A stretch of DNA of 20,074 bases, taken from positions 1 through 20,074 of the forward strand of contig JAEWNJ010000042.1 of NCBI GenBank assembly GCA_023392795.1, written 5' to 3'. Made by a program: the position numbers and the translations under genes. Origin of the DNA: Candidatus Cloacimonadota bacterium (GTDB lineage Bacteria > Cloacimonadota > Cloacimonadia > Cloacimonadales > Cloacimonadaceae). The notes beneath the pieces were generated by a model, which searched no databases, was not told the origin of the DNA, and saw only the letters and a list, made by a program, of their open reading frames with translations. Positions 8,049-15,522 of this stretch are shown here, piece by piece (the first letter of the stretch is position 1; each line of letters starts with the position of its first letter).

Positions 8049-9111
8049 CTTGATGCGCACTTCACTCCTCTCACTGCTTGTTTGTCTTGTTTTCCTGGTG
8101 CTGTCGTCATGTTCCCGAAACCAGGCAAACAAGTACGTGGAAGAGAATCTTGAGGCTATGCCGGAATACCTGGAAGAGACTCATCTCGCCACTCAGACTA
8201 CTCAGGAAACCATTGAAGAGCTGATTCGCCTGAACGACATGGATATGCCTCCCTACACTCTGGGACCTGGTGACAAGATGAAGATATTCGTTTATGACGA
8301 GTTTGAACTGATGTCAGATGCGGTATTGGTAAAGCAGGATGGTACTCTTTCCTTCCACCTTATTGGCGAAGTTCAGGTGGGCGGACTTACCGTTCCAGAA
8401 GCCAAAGCGCTTATGGAAGAAAAGATGTCTGCCTTTATCCGGAACCCAATCATCTCAATCATTCCCTTCGAATCCACCAGCGCTACGATCACCGTTCTGG
8501 GTAAAGTAACCTATCCCGGAATGATCGAGATCAAGGGAAGAATGAGGGTACTGGACGCGATAGCCAGCGCTGGGGGGCTGGCTACAGGATGGTTTCAGAG
8601 CAACACTGTAGAGCTGGCTGATCTTGAAAGGACGTTCATGATACGCGACAATCGACTACTCCCCATAGACTTTGTGGAGCTAGTACAGAATGGTAAGACC
8701 CTGTACAATATCCCTATCCTCGACAAGGATTATATCTACATCCCTTCAGCGGTAAACAGAGAGATCTACGTGATTGGCGAAGTGAACCAGGAAGGTCACT
8801 ACTTCTATCAAGAGAATATGACTTTAATGCAGAGCATTTCTTTCGCGCAGGGCTTTAAAAGCACCGCAAGCTCCGCAGTGTACATCATCCGGGGTAGCTT
8901 GAACCATCCCAGGCTGTTCAAGATCAATACCAAGGATATCCTCAAAGCCAAAGTGCGGGATTTCCGCCTCAAACCCACAGACATTGTCTTTGTGCCGAAG
9001 CACCCGATTGCCAAATGGAACCAGGTTGTAAATTACGCACTGCCCAGTCTGCAAGCAGTTCAATCTGCTTACATGCTAAACGAGATGTACAAGGATTTGA
9101 ACGGTAGATAA
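8014..9111 (+). CDS. Wza-like polysaccharide export lipoprotein
   Basis: This is an outer-membrane polysaccharide export protein. The N-terminus has a basic region, a hydrophobic core and the lipobox VLSSC (Cys about residue 33), so it should be lipidated and sent to the outer membrane. A Poly_export domain follows (YTLGPGDKMKIFVYDE, KQDGTLSFHLIGEVQVGGLT), then two SLBB-type beta-grasp modules (ITVLGKVTYPGMIEI with IASAGGL, and IYVIGEVNQEGHYFY with ISFAQGF). The 365-residue length fits the family. GGAG at 8001-8004, 9 nt before ATG 8014, supports this start, which lies 35 nt inside the co-polymerase gene; ATG 8038 and ATG 8053 are in-frame alternatives, but neither has a Shine-Dalgarno site. 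The partner in the trans-envelope complex is presumably the co-polymerase encoded immediately upstream. Confidence 0.93.
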   Translation: MFTKTTFKMYTSLMRTSLLSLLVCLVFLVLSSCSRNQANKYVEENLEAMPEYLEETHLATQTTQETIEELIRLNDMDMPPYTLGPGDKMKIFVYDEFELMSDAVLVKQDGTLSFHLIGEVQVGGLTVPEAKALMEEKMSAFIRNPIISIIPFESTSATITVLGKVTYPGMIEIKGRMRVLDAIASAGGLATGWFQSNTVELADLERTFMIRDNRLLPIDFVELVQNGKTLYNIPILDKDYIYIPSAVNREIYVIGEVNQEGHYFYQENMTLMQSISFAQGFKSTASSAVYIIRGSLNHPRLFKINTKDILKAKVRDFRLKPTDIVFVPKHPIAKWNQVVNYALPSLQAVQSAYMLNEMYKDLNGR

Positions 9112-9115
9112 TGCG

Positions 9116-10519
9116 GTGACTGAGTCGTTATCAGAGCTCAAATACATCGTTTTTTTTGCCACTCTGCTCATCGGAGTACCCTTGGGCTATTTTGCATCGC
9201 TAAAATACCCCATAGTCGAGCGTGTGATATTTTTCTTCATGATTTTCTTCACTGTACGCATGGAGGACATCAATTTTGTATCCCGTGAGACCCTTCGTCT
9301 CACATCCCGTGGTTTTGAGATAGGGATGGTGGATATTGCCACGCTCATCATTTTCTTTCTGGTGATGAAGCGAAGAAATCAATTTCGCATCCAGAGACCA
9401 CCCGGAAGCTGGATATATCTCCTGTACTTCTTCTTTTCAGCAGTCTCCATAGTGAATTCCTCCATACCTCTTTACTCCTATTTTGAGCTATGGAAGATGC
9501 TGCGGATGTACATGTATTTCTATGTGGTGTACAATTACATCAATAGCTTTGAGCAATTCAATGACATCCTGTGGAGCATTGCCCTCATCACCATCTACAT
9601 ATTTCTGGAAGTAATGGACCAAAAGTACATCCAAGGTCGTTTCCAGTCCTATGGTCCCTTCCCTCATCAGAACTCATTGGTGATGTATAGCATCATTATT
9701 GGTGCTATTCTTTTCGCCTACATACTGAACAAAAAAGATGTCAGTAATATCCGGTTTTCCTTTTGGATACTGATGTTTGCCATGGTTTCTGTAAACGTGA
9801 TATCCACTCTTTCCCGAGCCGGTTTGGTGCTTTATGCTTTTTCCACAGTCACAGTGTTGGCTTTGTCTTTCCTGTGGGGTTTTTCCACCAAAAAGATTCT
9901 CATTACCATCGTCTTATTCATGGTTTCCATGGCTATCCTGGCTAAGGCTTGGAATTCAATCACCGAACGCTTTGAGACCGCTCCGGCGGCCTCGGCGAAC
10001 GTAAGGAAGATGCTCGCTACAGCCGCCATCAACATGGTAAAGGATAAACCCATGGGAATCGGGTTGAACAATTTCGGAGTGAAAATCAATCCCCCATGGC
10101 CTTATGGCAGCCATATTCCAATGAATAACCCCGAGGATGAAACAGAGCAAAACGGATTGGTGGAGACCATCTACCTGATGATCGCCGCAGAATGCGGTTG
10201 GCATACTTTGGGAGTTTTCCTGCTTTTCATCTTCTATTTTTATTTCCTAAATCTCCGAAATATGCTCCGGTACAGAGGAACAGACTATCAATTCTTATGC
10301 ATTGGATTATCTGGAGGCTTACTGGGGATTTATCTGGAGTCCACTCTGGAGTGGGTATTAAAACAAACCAACAACTTTTACCAATTGATGCTGATGTTTG
10401 CCCTTATTGCTGTGATGAGAAAGCTGGATATCCGCTTTAGAAAGCTGAATCTCCAGATTCCACGCAATGCAACCACCAAAGAGCGAATTGCGCAACATAG
10501 GATGCTGAATCATGCCTGA
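9116..10519 (+). CDS. O-antigen ligase / Wzy-type polymerase membrane protein
   Basis: A 467-residue inner-membrane protein with roughly ten or more hydrophobic segments. It contains the Wzy_C/O-antigen-ligase features: TLSRAGLVLYA in a central helix, then a large extracytoplasmic loop with KPMGIGLNNFG and the segment NGLVETIYLMIAAECGWHTLG, which matches the conserved helix with Glu-x-Gly-type residues after the loop. Because flippase, co-polymerase and export genes surround it, a Wzy polymerase joining repeat units on undecaprenyl-PP at the periplasmic face is more likely than an LPS ligase, but sequence alone does not separate the two. The start is GTG, 4 nt after the previous stop, with no strong Shine-Dalgarno site, so translation may depend on reinitiation. 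Its end overlaps the next gene by 8 nt. Confidence 0.88.
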   Translation: MTESLSELKYIVFFATLLIGVPLGYFASLKYPIVERVIFFFMIFFTVRMEDINFVSRETLRLTSRGFEIGMVDIATLIIFFLVMKRRNQFRIQRPPGSWIYLLYFFFSAVSIVNSSIPLYSYFELWKMLRMYMYFYVVYNYINSFEQFNDILWSIALITIYIFLEVMDQKYIQGRFQSYGPFPHQNSLVMYSIIIGAILFAYILNKKDVSNIRFSFWILMFAMVSVNVISTLSRAGLVLYAFSTVTVLALSFLWGFSTKKILITIVLFMVSMAILAKAWNSITERFETAPAASANVRKMLATAAINMVKDKPMGIGLNNFGVKINPPWPYGSHIPMNNPEDETEQNGLVETIYLMIAAECGWHTLGVFLLFIFYFYFLNLRNMLRYRGTDYQFLCIGLSGGLLGIYLESTLEWVLKQTNNFYQLMLMFALIAVMRKLDIRFRKLNLQIPRNATTKERIAQHRMLNHA

Positions 10520-10922
10520 TAAACCCAAAAGAGATAACACCATCGGCGCAAAGGGAATCACAGAATCACTCTCCCATAAACAGCGCAAGGAACTGATGGG
10601 TCTGATGAAGCGTATGCTTCCCCCCGTCCCGTCGCTCGGCATCATAGATATCCGTTTTTCTTTCTGGTTTATCCGTAACTGGTATATTGTGCTAATCTTT
10701 GGAAAGGACACCCGCAATCAGTTCAAGTCCCAGGACAAGGGAGATATGGATGCGGGACTCACCACTGTCGCAAAAGCCTTCACATATGTCTTCATGTTGC
10801 TGCTTACCATCATCCTACTATTGTACACTCTCTATCTCATCAAGACTTTTCTGGGCATAGATATCTTCCCCGATGCTCATTTCAAAGACATCATCCGCAA
10901 CCTTTTTTCTCGCCTAAGATGA
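10512..10922 (+). CDS. Small membrane protein of unknown function in the EPS operon
   Basis: I do not recognise this 136-residue protein. It begins with a charged cytoplasmic-looking region (KPKRDNTIG, HKQRKELMGLMKR). A semi-hydrophobic aromatic stretch around IRFSFWFIRNWYIVLIFGKD (about 48-67) follows, then a polar segment and one strong transmembrane helix (about 96-118, YVFMLLLTIILLLYTLYLI), ending in a short basic tail (RNLFSRLR). It overlaps the polymerase gene by 8 nt and the next glycosyltransferase gene by 4 nt (ATGA), so it is certainly cotranslated with them and very likely real. A role as an accessory subunit of the polymerase or co-polymerase complex is a guess from position only. 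Confidence 0.7.
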   Translation: MPDKPKRDNTIGAKGITESLSHKQRKELMGLMKRMLPPVPSLGIIDIRFSFWFIRNWYIVLIFGKDTRNQFKSQDKGDMDAGLTTVAKAFTYVFMLLLTIILLLYTLYLIKTFLGIDIFPDAHFKDIIRNLFSRLR

Positions 10923-12100
10923 AGGTTCTTTGCATATCAAACTTGTATCCGCCCTACTTTGAGGGTGGGTATGAGTTATCTGTGCAGGAAAGCATGGATT
11001 ACTTGAGTTCCAGAGGTCACGAGATACATGTGCTCTGCGGCCATAAAGGATTTCCCAAAGCTCACACCAAAGATCCGGATTTTTCGACCCCTGAGGTTCA
11101 TAGATGCCTGCAATACATTGATTACATTCACGCTTCGGCATTAAATAAACACCTTACAGAAGTCCACAATTATCGGACTTGTCTTAGAGCTTGCAAGATC
11201 ATCAATCCTGATATCGTCTATTTCGGTAATCAAAAAGCCATCTCTCTAGCTCCAGTACTGGCGGTTCAAAAATTGAATATACCGCGGGTATTTGACATGG
11301 GAGACGACTGGATGAAGCCTTACTATGGCCCTGGGGTCAAAAAGGCGTTGTACCGCTGGATTAAAAGCACTCTCCCATGCTTTGTAGGAGGCACAGTACA
11401 CCTCTCTCCGGTTATTTCTGTATCTCACTGGCTTGCCGAAGATCTGAAAACTTTATATGGCGCGGATGATGTTCATGTAGTACCCCGCGCTGTAAAACTG
11501 GCAACTTCGCCACCCAAACCCTTTACTCACCCCATCAAATTCCTGTTTGCCGGGAGAATCGAACCACAAAAGGGCTTGCATCTTCTCATTGAGGCTGCAA
11601 GGATTGTGATGGAATCACATCCTGATTTCTGTGTGGATGTATATGGAGACGGTGATCCCGAGTATTTTGATGAATGCAGGCGATTGATCAGAGACCATCT
11701 TTTGAATGATGTCTTTCATTTCAAAGGATTCAAAGCGTCTTTGAGGGAATTACTACCCAGTTATCATGTGATGATCATGCCGACCATGATGAAAGAACCC
11801 TTTGGACGGGTTGTAATCGAAGCCATGGCAGCCGGTTTGATCGTGATCGCCACAAACGCATATGGCCCTGCTGAAATAATAGATAATGGCAAGGATTCTT
11901 TGCTCTTCGAAAGAGGAAATCCCCAGGCTATGGCACAATGCATCATCGAGTTACTCAATTCACCGCTTCACAATATGGAAGATATGCGGAATCAGGCAAT
12001 GAAAAAGATCGCAACACATTACGAAATATCACTTGTCAAAAATGAAGTGGAAATTATCATGGAAAACCAGATTACAAAAGCTAAAATGAGGCTCGAATGA
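10919..12100 (+). CDS. GT4 family glycosyltransferase
   Basis: A 393-residue GT-B fold glycosyltransferase. The N-terminal acceptor half opens with SNLYPPYFEGGYELSVQE, a variant of the glycine-rich start of the GT4 family, followed by GHEIHVLCG. The donor-binding half has FAGRIEPQKGLHLLIEA (near residue 220) and KEPFGRVVIEAMAAG (near 295), the E-x7-E signature, plus YGPAEII. It is predicted to add one sugar from a nucleotide donor to the growing lipid-linked repeat unit at the cytoplasmic membrane face. The ATG overlaps the previous stop (ATGA) and no separate Shine-Dalgarno site is obvious, suggesting translational coupling. The linkage and sugar cannot be inferred. Length and motifs are normal for the family. 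Confidence 0.92.
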   Translation: MKVLCISNLYPPYFEGGYELSVQESMDYLSSRGHEIHVLCGHKGFPKAHTKDPDFSTPEVHRCLQYIDYIHASALNKHLTEVHNYRTCLRACKIINPDIVYFGNQKAISLAPVLAVQKLNIPRVFDMGDDWMKPYYGPGVKKALYRWIKSTLPCFVGGTVHLSPVISVSHWLAEDLKTLYGADDVHVVPRAVKLATSPPKPFTHPIKFLFAGRIEPQKGLHLLIEAARIVMESHPDFCVDVYGDGDPEYFDECRRLIRDHLLNDVFHFKGFKASLRELLPSYHVMIMPTMMKEPFGRVVIEAMAAGLIVIATNAYGPAEIIDNGKDSLLFERGNPQAMAQCIIELLNSPLHNMEDMRNQAMKKIATHYEISLVKNEVEIIMENQITKAKMRLE

Positions 12101-12894
12101 GAACGAAACCTACTATAATGACATCGTTGTACATGTTCTTGGGCATCTTTATTCTGTGTTCATGCGCTCCCAATGCCCGTAGAGTGGAAATGGAACAGCG
12201 AGGCATGTTTTCTCAAAAAATGAAGATAAGCACCCTGCCCACCAGCGCTACCATCTATATAAACGAAGAAGAGATAGGCACCAGCCCTCTCACCTACAAG
12301 ATCAGTCATGAAGATAACCGCATGTTGAATATCAGAGCGGTACCCCTTTATCCCAATCAATACACTCAAAACATATTTCTGATGGTGCCTCCCATTCCCA
12401 AAACCATGACTATTTACATGAATCATTATCCCGAAGACTACGACCGCAACAAGGAGAAAGAATTCACCCCACCTGAAAAACCACAACCGCAAGTGATTGT
12501 AGAAAGCCGGGTCGATACCGTCTATGTAGATAAACCTATCCTGGAATCAGTGATCCTGAACCTGCCTGTAGTCTATTTTGATACAGACAAATATGACCTT
12601 AGAGCCTCAGACATCACCAAACTGAATGAACTGGTTAAGACCCTGAATCTGTATAGCGATTACAGCCTTGATATCCTCGGTTTTGCCGATTCCCGCGCTT
12701 CTGAGAAGCATAATCTTGAGCTCTCACTAAATCGTGCGAAAACCGTCCGTGATTACTTGTTGGCATCCGGTATCGATGAATCCCGTCTCGCTATTTTCGG
12801 GCACGGTAAGGTAGCAAAAGTAAGCGTCGAGGGAGTTGAAGCAGACCTGGCAGAAAGCAGAAAAGTGATGTTCATTCTCAAAGAACGATTATAG
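12097..12894 (+). CDS. OmpA-family lipoprotein with PEGA domain
   Basis: A 265-residue lipoprotein with signal peptide and lipobox ILCSC (Cys about residue 23). A PEGA domain follows (STLPTSATIYINEEEIGTSPLTY, about 47-70), then a proline-rich linker (TPPEKPQPQ, near 128) and a C-terminal OmpA domain (VVYFDTDKYDLR to SRKVMFIL, about 157-262). The OmpA domain keeps the Asp of GFADSRAS and the Arg of LSLNRAKTV at the positions that bind diaminopimelate in peptidoglycan. The protein should therefore sit in the outer membrane and hold the cell wall. GAGG 5 nt before the ATG and an ATGA overlap with the glycosyltransferase place it firmly in the operon. An anchoring role for the export channel is inference; a general Pal-like envelope role is the alternative. 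Confidence 0.9.
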   Translation: MRTKPTIMTSLYMFLGIFILCSCAPNARRVEMEQRGMFSQKMKISTLPTSATIYINEEEIGTSPLTYKISHEDNRMLNIRAVPLYPNQYTQNIFLMVPPIPKTMTIYMNHYPEDYDRNKEKEFTPPEKPQPQVIVESRVDTVYVDKPILESVILNLPVVYFDTDKYDLRASDITKLNELVKTLNLYSDYSLDILGFADSRASEKHNLELSLNRAKTVRDYLLASGIDESRLAIFGHGKVAKVSVEGVEADLAESRKVMFILKERL

Positions 12895-12904
12895 TATCTC
12901 CCGC

Positions 12905-14476
12905 ATGAATCAAGCACAACATCCGGGTCTGCGAAAGCGTGTGTTGATCAACACCGTTTCGAACTACGGCAAGATGCTGATCGGCATCTTCGTCACCGTC
13001 TTTCTCACTCGAATCCTCTTTTTAGGCTTAAGCCGCGAAGAATATGGCTTCTGGGCTCTGTTATGGTCCATTTTCGGGTACTCTTTGCTGCTTGATTTTG
13101 GCTTTGGTACTGCGGTACAAAAACATACATCGGAGTGTTCAGTAACCAGAGATTGGGATAAATTCAACAGAGTGGTCAGCACCGTTTTCTTCAATTACCT
13201 GCTCTTTGCAGTACTCATCTTCCTTTTCGCCCTATTATTGAGCTCTCGGATCGGCAGCTTTTTTTCAATCGCAGAAGAAAACCTGGTTTACTTTCGCAGT
13301 GTTTTTGTCCTTTTCGGGCTGGGCTCAGCCCTGTGTTTCCCCTTCGGATTCTTCGCAGAAATCCTGCGAGGACTCCAAAAGATGCACACCCGGAACATCA
13401 TCCAAGTCAGCTTCATCGTGCTGAACTTCGTCGGTATGGCCATCATGATTCATCTGAAGCTGAATCTGTGGGGAATGGTATTTGTGGCTCTGGGCAGCAA
13501 TTTGGCTTCCTCGCTTACCATGATGGTGGTTGTACATAGATACATCCCAGCTTTCCATCTCAGCATAAAACACTATGATGTAAAACTCCTTCGCTCTGTA
13601 ATGGGTTTCTCGCTCTTTGCTTACCTCATCACTTTCACAAACATCATCATTCAAAAAACTGACCAACTTGTGATCTCGATTTTTGGTTCAGTGGCCATGG
13701 TGGCTGTGTATCAAGTATCTATTCGTCTAGCCGAAACTTTCAATAGGTTTTCAGCCCAGTTTCTTGACAATCTGGGTCCCATAACGGCCACTCTCTTTAC
13801 TGCCGGCGACAAACCCAAAATGACCGAAATGATGCTTCAATCCAACCGCTTGATGGGAATCATTTCTTCCTTGATCCTGGTTCCGATCCTGATGTATGTA
13901 AAACCATTATTGAGTATCTGGCTGAATCTGGATCATACAGCCGGCGCAATTTGCGCGATAATCCTGCTGATATCGATGTATATCCTTTTATTCTTCCGCT
14001 CACCATCAGTGGCAGTAATGCTAATGGCAGATGAACACAAGGTTCTGGCCTTGGTGGCGGTCATCGAAGCGATTGCGAATCTCGTCCTGAGTATAGGATT
14101 GATTCATCTCATTCCGCGTATGATCGCTTTTCAAAGCATTCCAGATGCGGCAATGATTGGTGTCGCGATCGGCACTCTGATCCCCAATCTGCTGCTGGCC
14201 TTTATCTTTAACGTCCCCAAAGCCTGCCGTTTCGCTGGAATCACTATTGGTCACTATTTTAAGGAAGTAATAAATCGGACGCTGGTCGTCACGATACTCA
14301 GCCTTGCTTTTGCCTTCATTCTGTACTCACTTCTTTACCCCTCCAGCCTGCTCCTGGTCTTAGCCTACAGCGCTCTGAGCGTACTAGTGTACCTGCTACT
14401 CACCTTCTTCATTGGATTACGACCTGATGAACGATGCCATTTGATCGGACTTCTCAAAGGTACGCACAGTCTGTAG
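12905..14476 (+). CDS. Wzx-type oligosaccharide flippase
   Basis: A 523-residue inner-membrane protein with about 12-14 hydrophobic helices, typical of the MATE/MVF superfamily polysaccharide flippases (Polysacc_synt, PF01943/PF13440). The N-terminus shows the usual pattern: RKRVLINTVSNYGKMLIGIF, EEYGFWALLWSIFGYSLLLDFGFGTAVQK. QKTDQLVISIFGSVAMVAVYQV, near the middle, is another common block. It is expected to move the finished lipid-linked repeat unit to the periplasmic face for polymerisation. It is the last gene of the operon, starting 10 nt after the lipoprotein gene without a clear Shine-Dalgarno site. A likely terminator begins 12 nt after the stop. An exporter of a different lipid-linked glycan is the only real alternative. 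Confidence 0.92.
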   Translation: MNQAQHPGLRKRVLINTVSNYGKMLIGIFVTVFLTRILFLGLSREEYGFWALLWSIFGYSLLLDFGFGTAVQKHTSECSVTRDWDKFNRVVSTVFFNYLLFAVLIFLFALLLSSRIGSFFSIAEENLVYFRSVFVLFGLGSALCFPFGFFAEILRGLQKMHTRNIIQVSFIVLNFVGMAIMIHLKLNLWGMVFVALGSNLASSLTMMVVVHRYIPAFHLSIKHYDVKLLRSVMGFSLFAYLITFTNIIIQKTDQLVISIFGSVAMVAVYQVSIRLAETFNRFSAQFLDNLGPITATLFTAGDKPKMTEMMLQSNRLMGIISSLILVPILMYVKPLLSIWLNLDHTAGAICAIILLISMYILLFFRSPSVAVMLMADEHKVLALVAVIEAIANLVLSIGLIHLIPRMIAFQSIPDAAMIGVAIGTLIPNLLLAFIFNVPKACRFAGITIGHYFKEVINRTLVVTILSLAFAFILYSLLYPSSLLLVLAYSALSVLVYLLLTFFIGLRPDERCHLIGLLKGTHSL

Positions 14477-14487
14477 AGAGGGATCTG

Positions 14488-14509
14488 AACCAAGATGGAT
14501 CTTGGTTTT
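14488..14509 (+). terminator. Probable terminator of the exopolysaccharide operon
   Basis: A perfect inverted repeat AACCAAG / CTTGGTT (14488-14494 and 14501-14507) with a 6-nt loop is followed by TT and then G. The T-run is only four bases and partly inside the stem, so termination may be moderate. It sits 12 nt after the flippase stop codon, where the operon should end. Confidence 0.6.
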
Positions 14510-14871
14510 GAACCATTGAAGTTGAGTGTAAAAGGTTAGCAGCCAGGATTCTCGTTCAGTATTAGTTATGGCAAACCATATTTACCAGGCTCACTTCATG
14601 GGGTCAGGTTCACCCTCTCCCTTTCATTCCCCCGCCGTTCAATATCTTCTTTACCGCTGCCCCCTTGACAGCAGGAATCACTTCCTGATCTGACTCTTAT
14701 CAAGTCTTAATTGTTCAGGCTTGATAGCCGCAAGACGGGGAATTCGTTTCCGCCCTCAAGGGGGGATGACTCTTCACCCGGAAGCGTAGCCCGTATATCA
14801 TAGAAAGGTATTCTTGGGATCCTGATTTTACGAGGTCCCAGGAATGCCTAGTATGAATATGGAGCAACATC
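14510..14871 (+). promoter_or_regulatory. Gene-free, stem-loop-rich leader upstream of an orphan gene
   Basis: No convincing coding frame is seen in this stretch; a 66-codon frame on the other strand (14715-14915) overlaps the start of the next gene and looks like noise. The left half, about 14610-14668, is strongly pyrimidine-rich on the + strand. Several hairpins follow: CAGGAA/TTCCTG (14672-14687), a 10-bp stem TATCAAGTCT/AGGCTTGATA with one G.U pair (14698-14726), TTCCG/CGGAA enclosing CCC/GGG (14748-14783), and the long hairpin at 14806-14849. CTTGA at 14664-14668 could pair with the TCAAG at 14700-14704 instead, giving an alternative fold. GGAG at 14861-14864 is the ribosome binding site for the gene at 14872. 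I could not place a promoter with confidence. Confidence 0.45.
14806..14849 (+). other. Long RNA-type hairpin in the 5' leader
   Basis: AGGTATTCTTGGGATCC (14806-14822) pairs with GGTCCCAGGAATGCCT (14834-14849) around an 11-nt loop. The 16-bp stem has one bulged T and two T-G positions, which are allowed wobble pairs only in the + strand transcript. It ends 22 nt before the start codon and 11 nt before the GGAG site of the 145-residue gene. It could be a control element, an attenuator-like structure without a T-run, or part of a dispersed repeat. Confidence 0.6.
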
Positions 14872-15309
14872 ATGAAAGCAACAGTCAAGCACGGCATTAT
14901 CGGCTTTTCGGGCAAACTGGACGGAGCGATCTATTACTATCATCCCGGCCTCAAGCGCACCCTCATGCGCCGCGCTCCAAAGATGCCCATCCAGCCGCAG
15001 AACAACGAGTTTCGAGAGATTTCAAGACAGATCAAGTTCATCAATCCAAGCCCTTCCTATCGTAATGACTTTCGGATCTATCTCAGTGGTCTTAGAGATC
15101 AGAACAGCAGCGTCTGTGTACCTTCCTGGTATTGTCTCTTTGTGAAGATGCTTTGGGCAATGCAAGCTAAGTACCCCGAACAAGTTGATCTGAAGACTAT
15201 CACCCGCGAGCAGTGCCTGCAATTACCCTGTAGATCCGTGAAAGCCGCGATTGAAGACGGGCTGCTTGCAGCCATCCCCGGTTATCTGTATCTGGACAGC
15301 GACATTTGA
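14872..15309 (+). CDS. Orphan 145-residue protein of unknown function
   Basis: I do not recognise this family with certainty. The protein opens with a short strand-rich part, KHGIIGFSGKLDGAIYYYHP, then a basic segment (LKRTLMRRAPKMP) and a mixed alpha-helical body (NNEFREISRQIKF, WYCLFVKMLWAMQAKYPEQV, DLKTITREQCLQL), ending LYLDSDI. No signal peptide or membrane helix is seen. The glycine-rich start that runs into a basic stretch recalls small proteins found on phages and conjugative elements in Bacteroidota, but the likeness is only stylistic. GGAG at 14861-14864, 7 nt before ATG, and clean codon structure support expression. It stands alone between a terminator and a converging OmpA gene, behind a highly structured leader. 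Confidence 0.72.
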   Translation: MKATVKHGIIGFSGKLDGAIYYYHPGLKRTLMRRAPKMPIQPQNNEFREISRQIKFINPSPSYRNDFRIYLSGLRDQNSSVCVPSWYCLFVKMLWAMQAKYPEQVDLKTITREQCLQLPCRSVKAAIEDGLLAAIPGYLYLDSDI

Positions 15310-15427
15310 AGATTCCCTTCTTATGGCGATATTGATGGCAGATCTGCTATGTATCAGAGTTGATTCTACAATATGGCAATGAGCGTGGTAGGCCTACTGC
15401 AAAGTGGGGATCAGCACCAAATACGTA

Positions 15428-15453
15428 AACAAGGCGTCCGAAGACGCCTTGTT
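15428..15453 (-). terminator. UUCG-capped terminator of the OmpA-family gene
   Basis: AACAAGGCGTC (15428-15438) and GACGCCTTGTT (15443-15453) form a perfect 11-bp stem. Read on the - strand the loop is TTCG closed by C-G, the very stable cUUCGg tetraloop, and the stem is followed by TACGTATTTGG. It lies about 70 nt after the - strand OmpA stop. On the + strand no T-run follows, so it mainly serves the - strand gene, though it may also stop transcripts from the 145-residue gene. Confidence 0.75.
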
Positions 15454-15469
15454 ACATATCAGTTTGGTA

Positions 15470-15503
15470 CGATCGATAGCATAGAACAGCCAAGTATCGA
15501 TCG
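15470..15503. repeat. 9-bp perfect inverted repeat in the OmpA 3' region
   Basis: CGATCGATA (15470-15478) and TATCGATCG (15495-15503) flank a 16-nt loop, between the OmpA stop codon and its terminator. No T-run follows on either strand. It may protect the 3' end of the transcript or bind a dimeric protein; nothing in the sequence decides between these. Confidence 0.55.
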
Positions 15504-15522
15504 CCCAAGTATGGTGTAAGGG

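Noticed and set aside
14715..14915. 66-codon - strand frame in the gene-free stretch
   Set aside because: No ribosome binding site or recognisable motif; it overlaps the well-supported start of the 145-residue gene and its hairpin leader.
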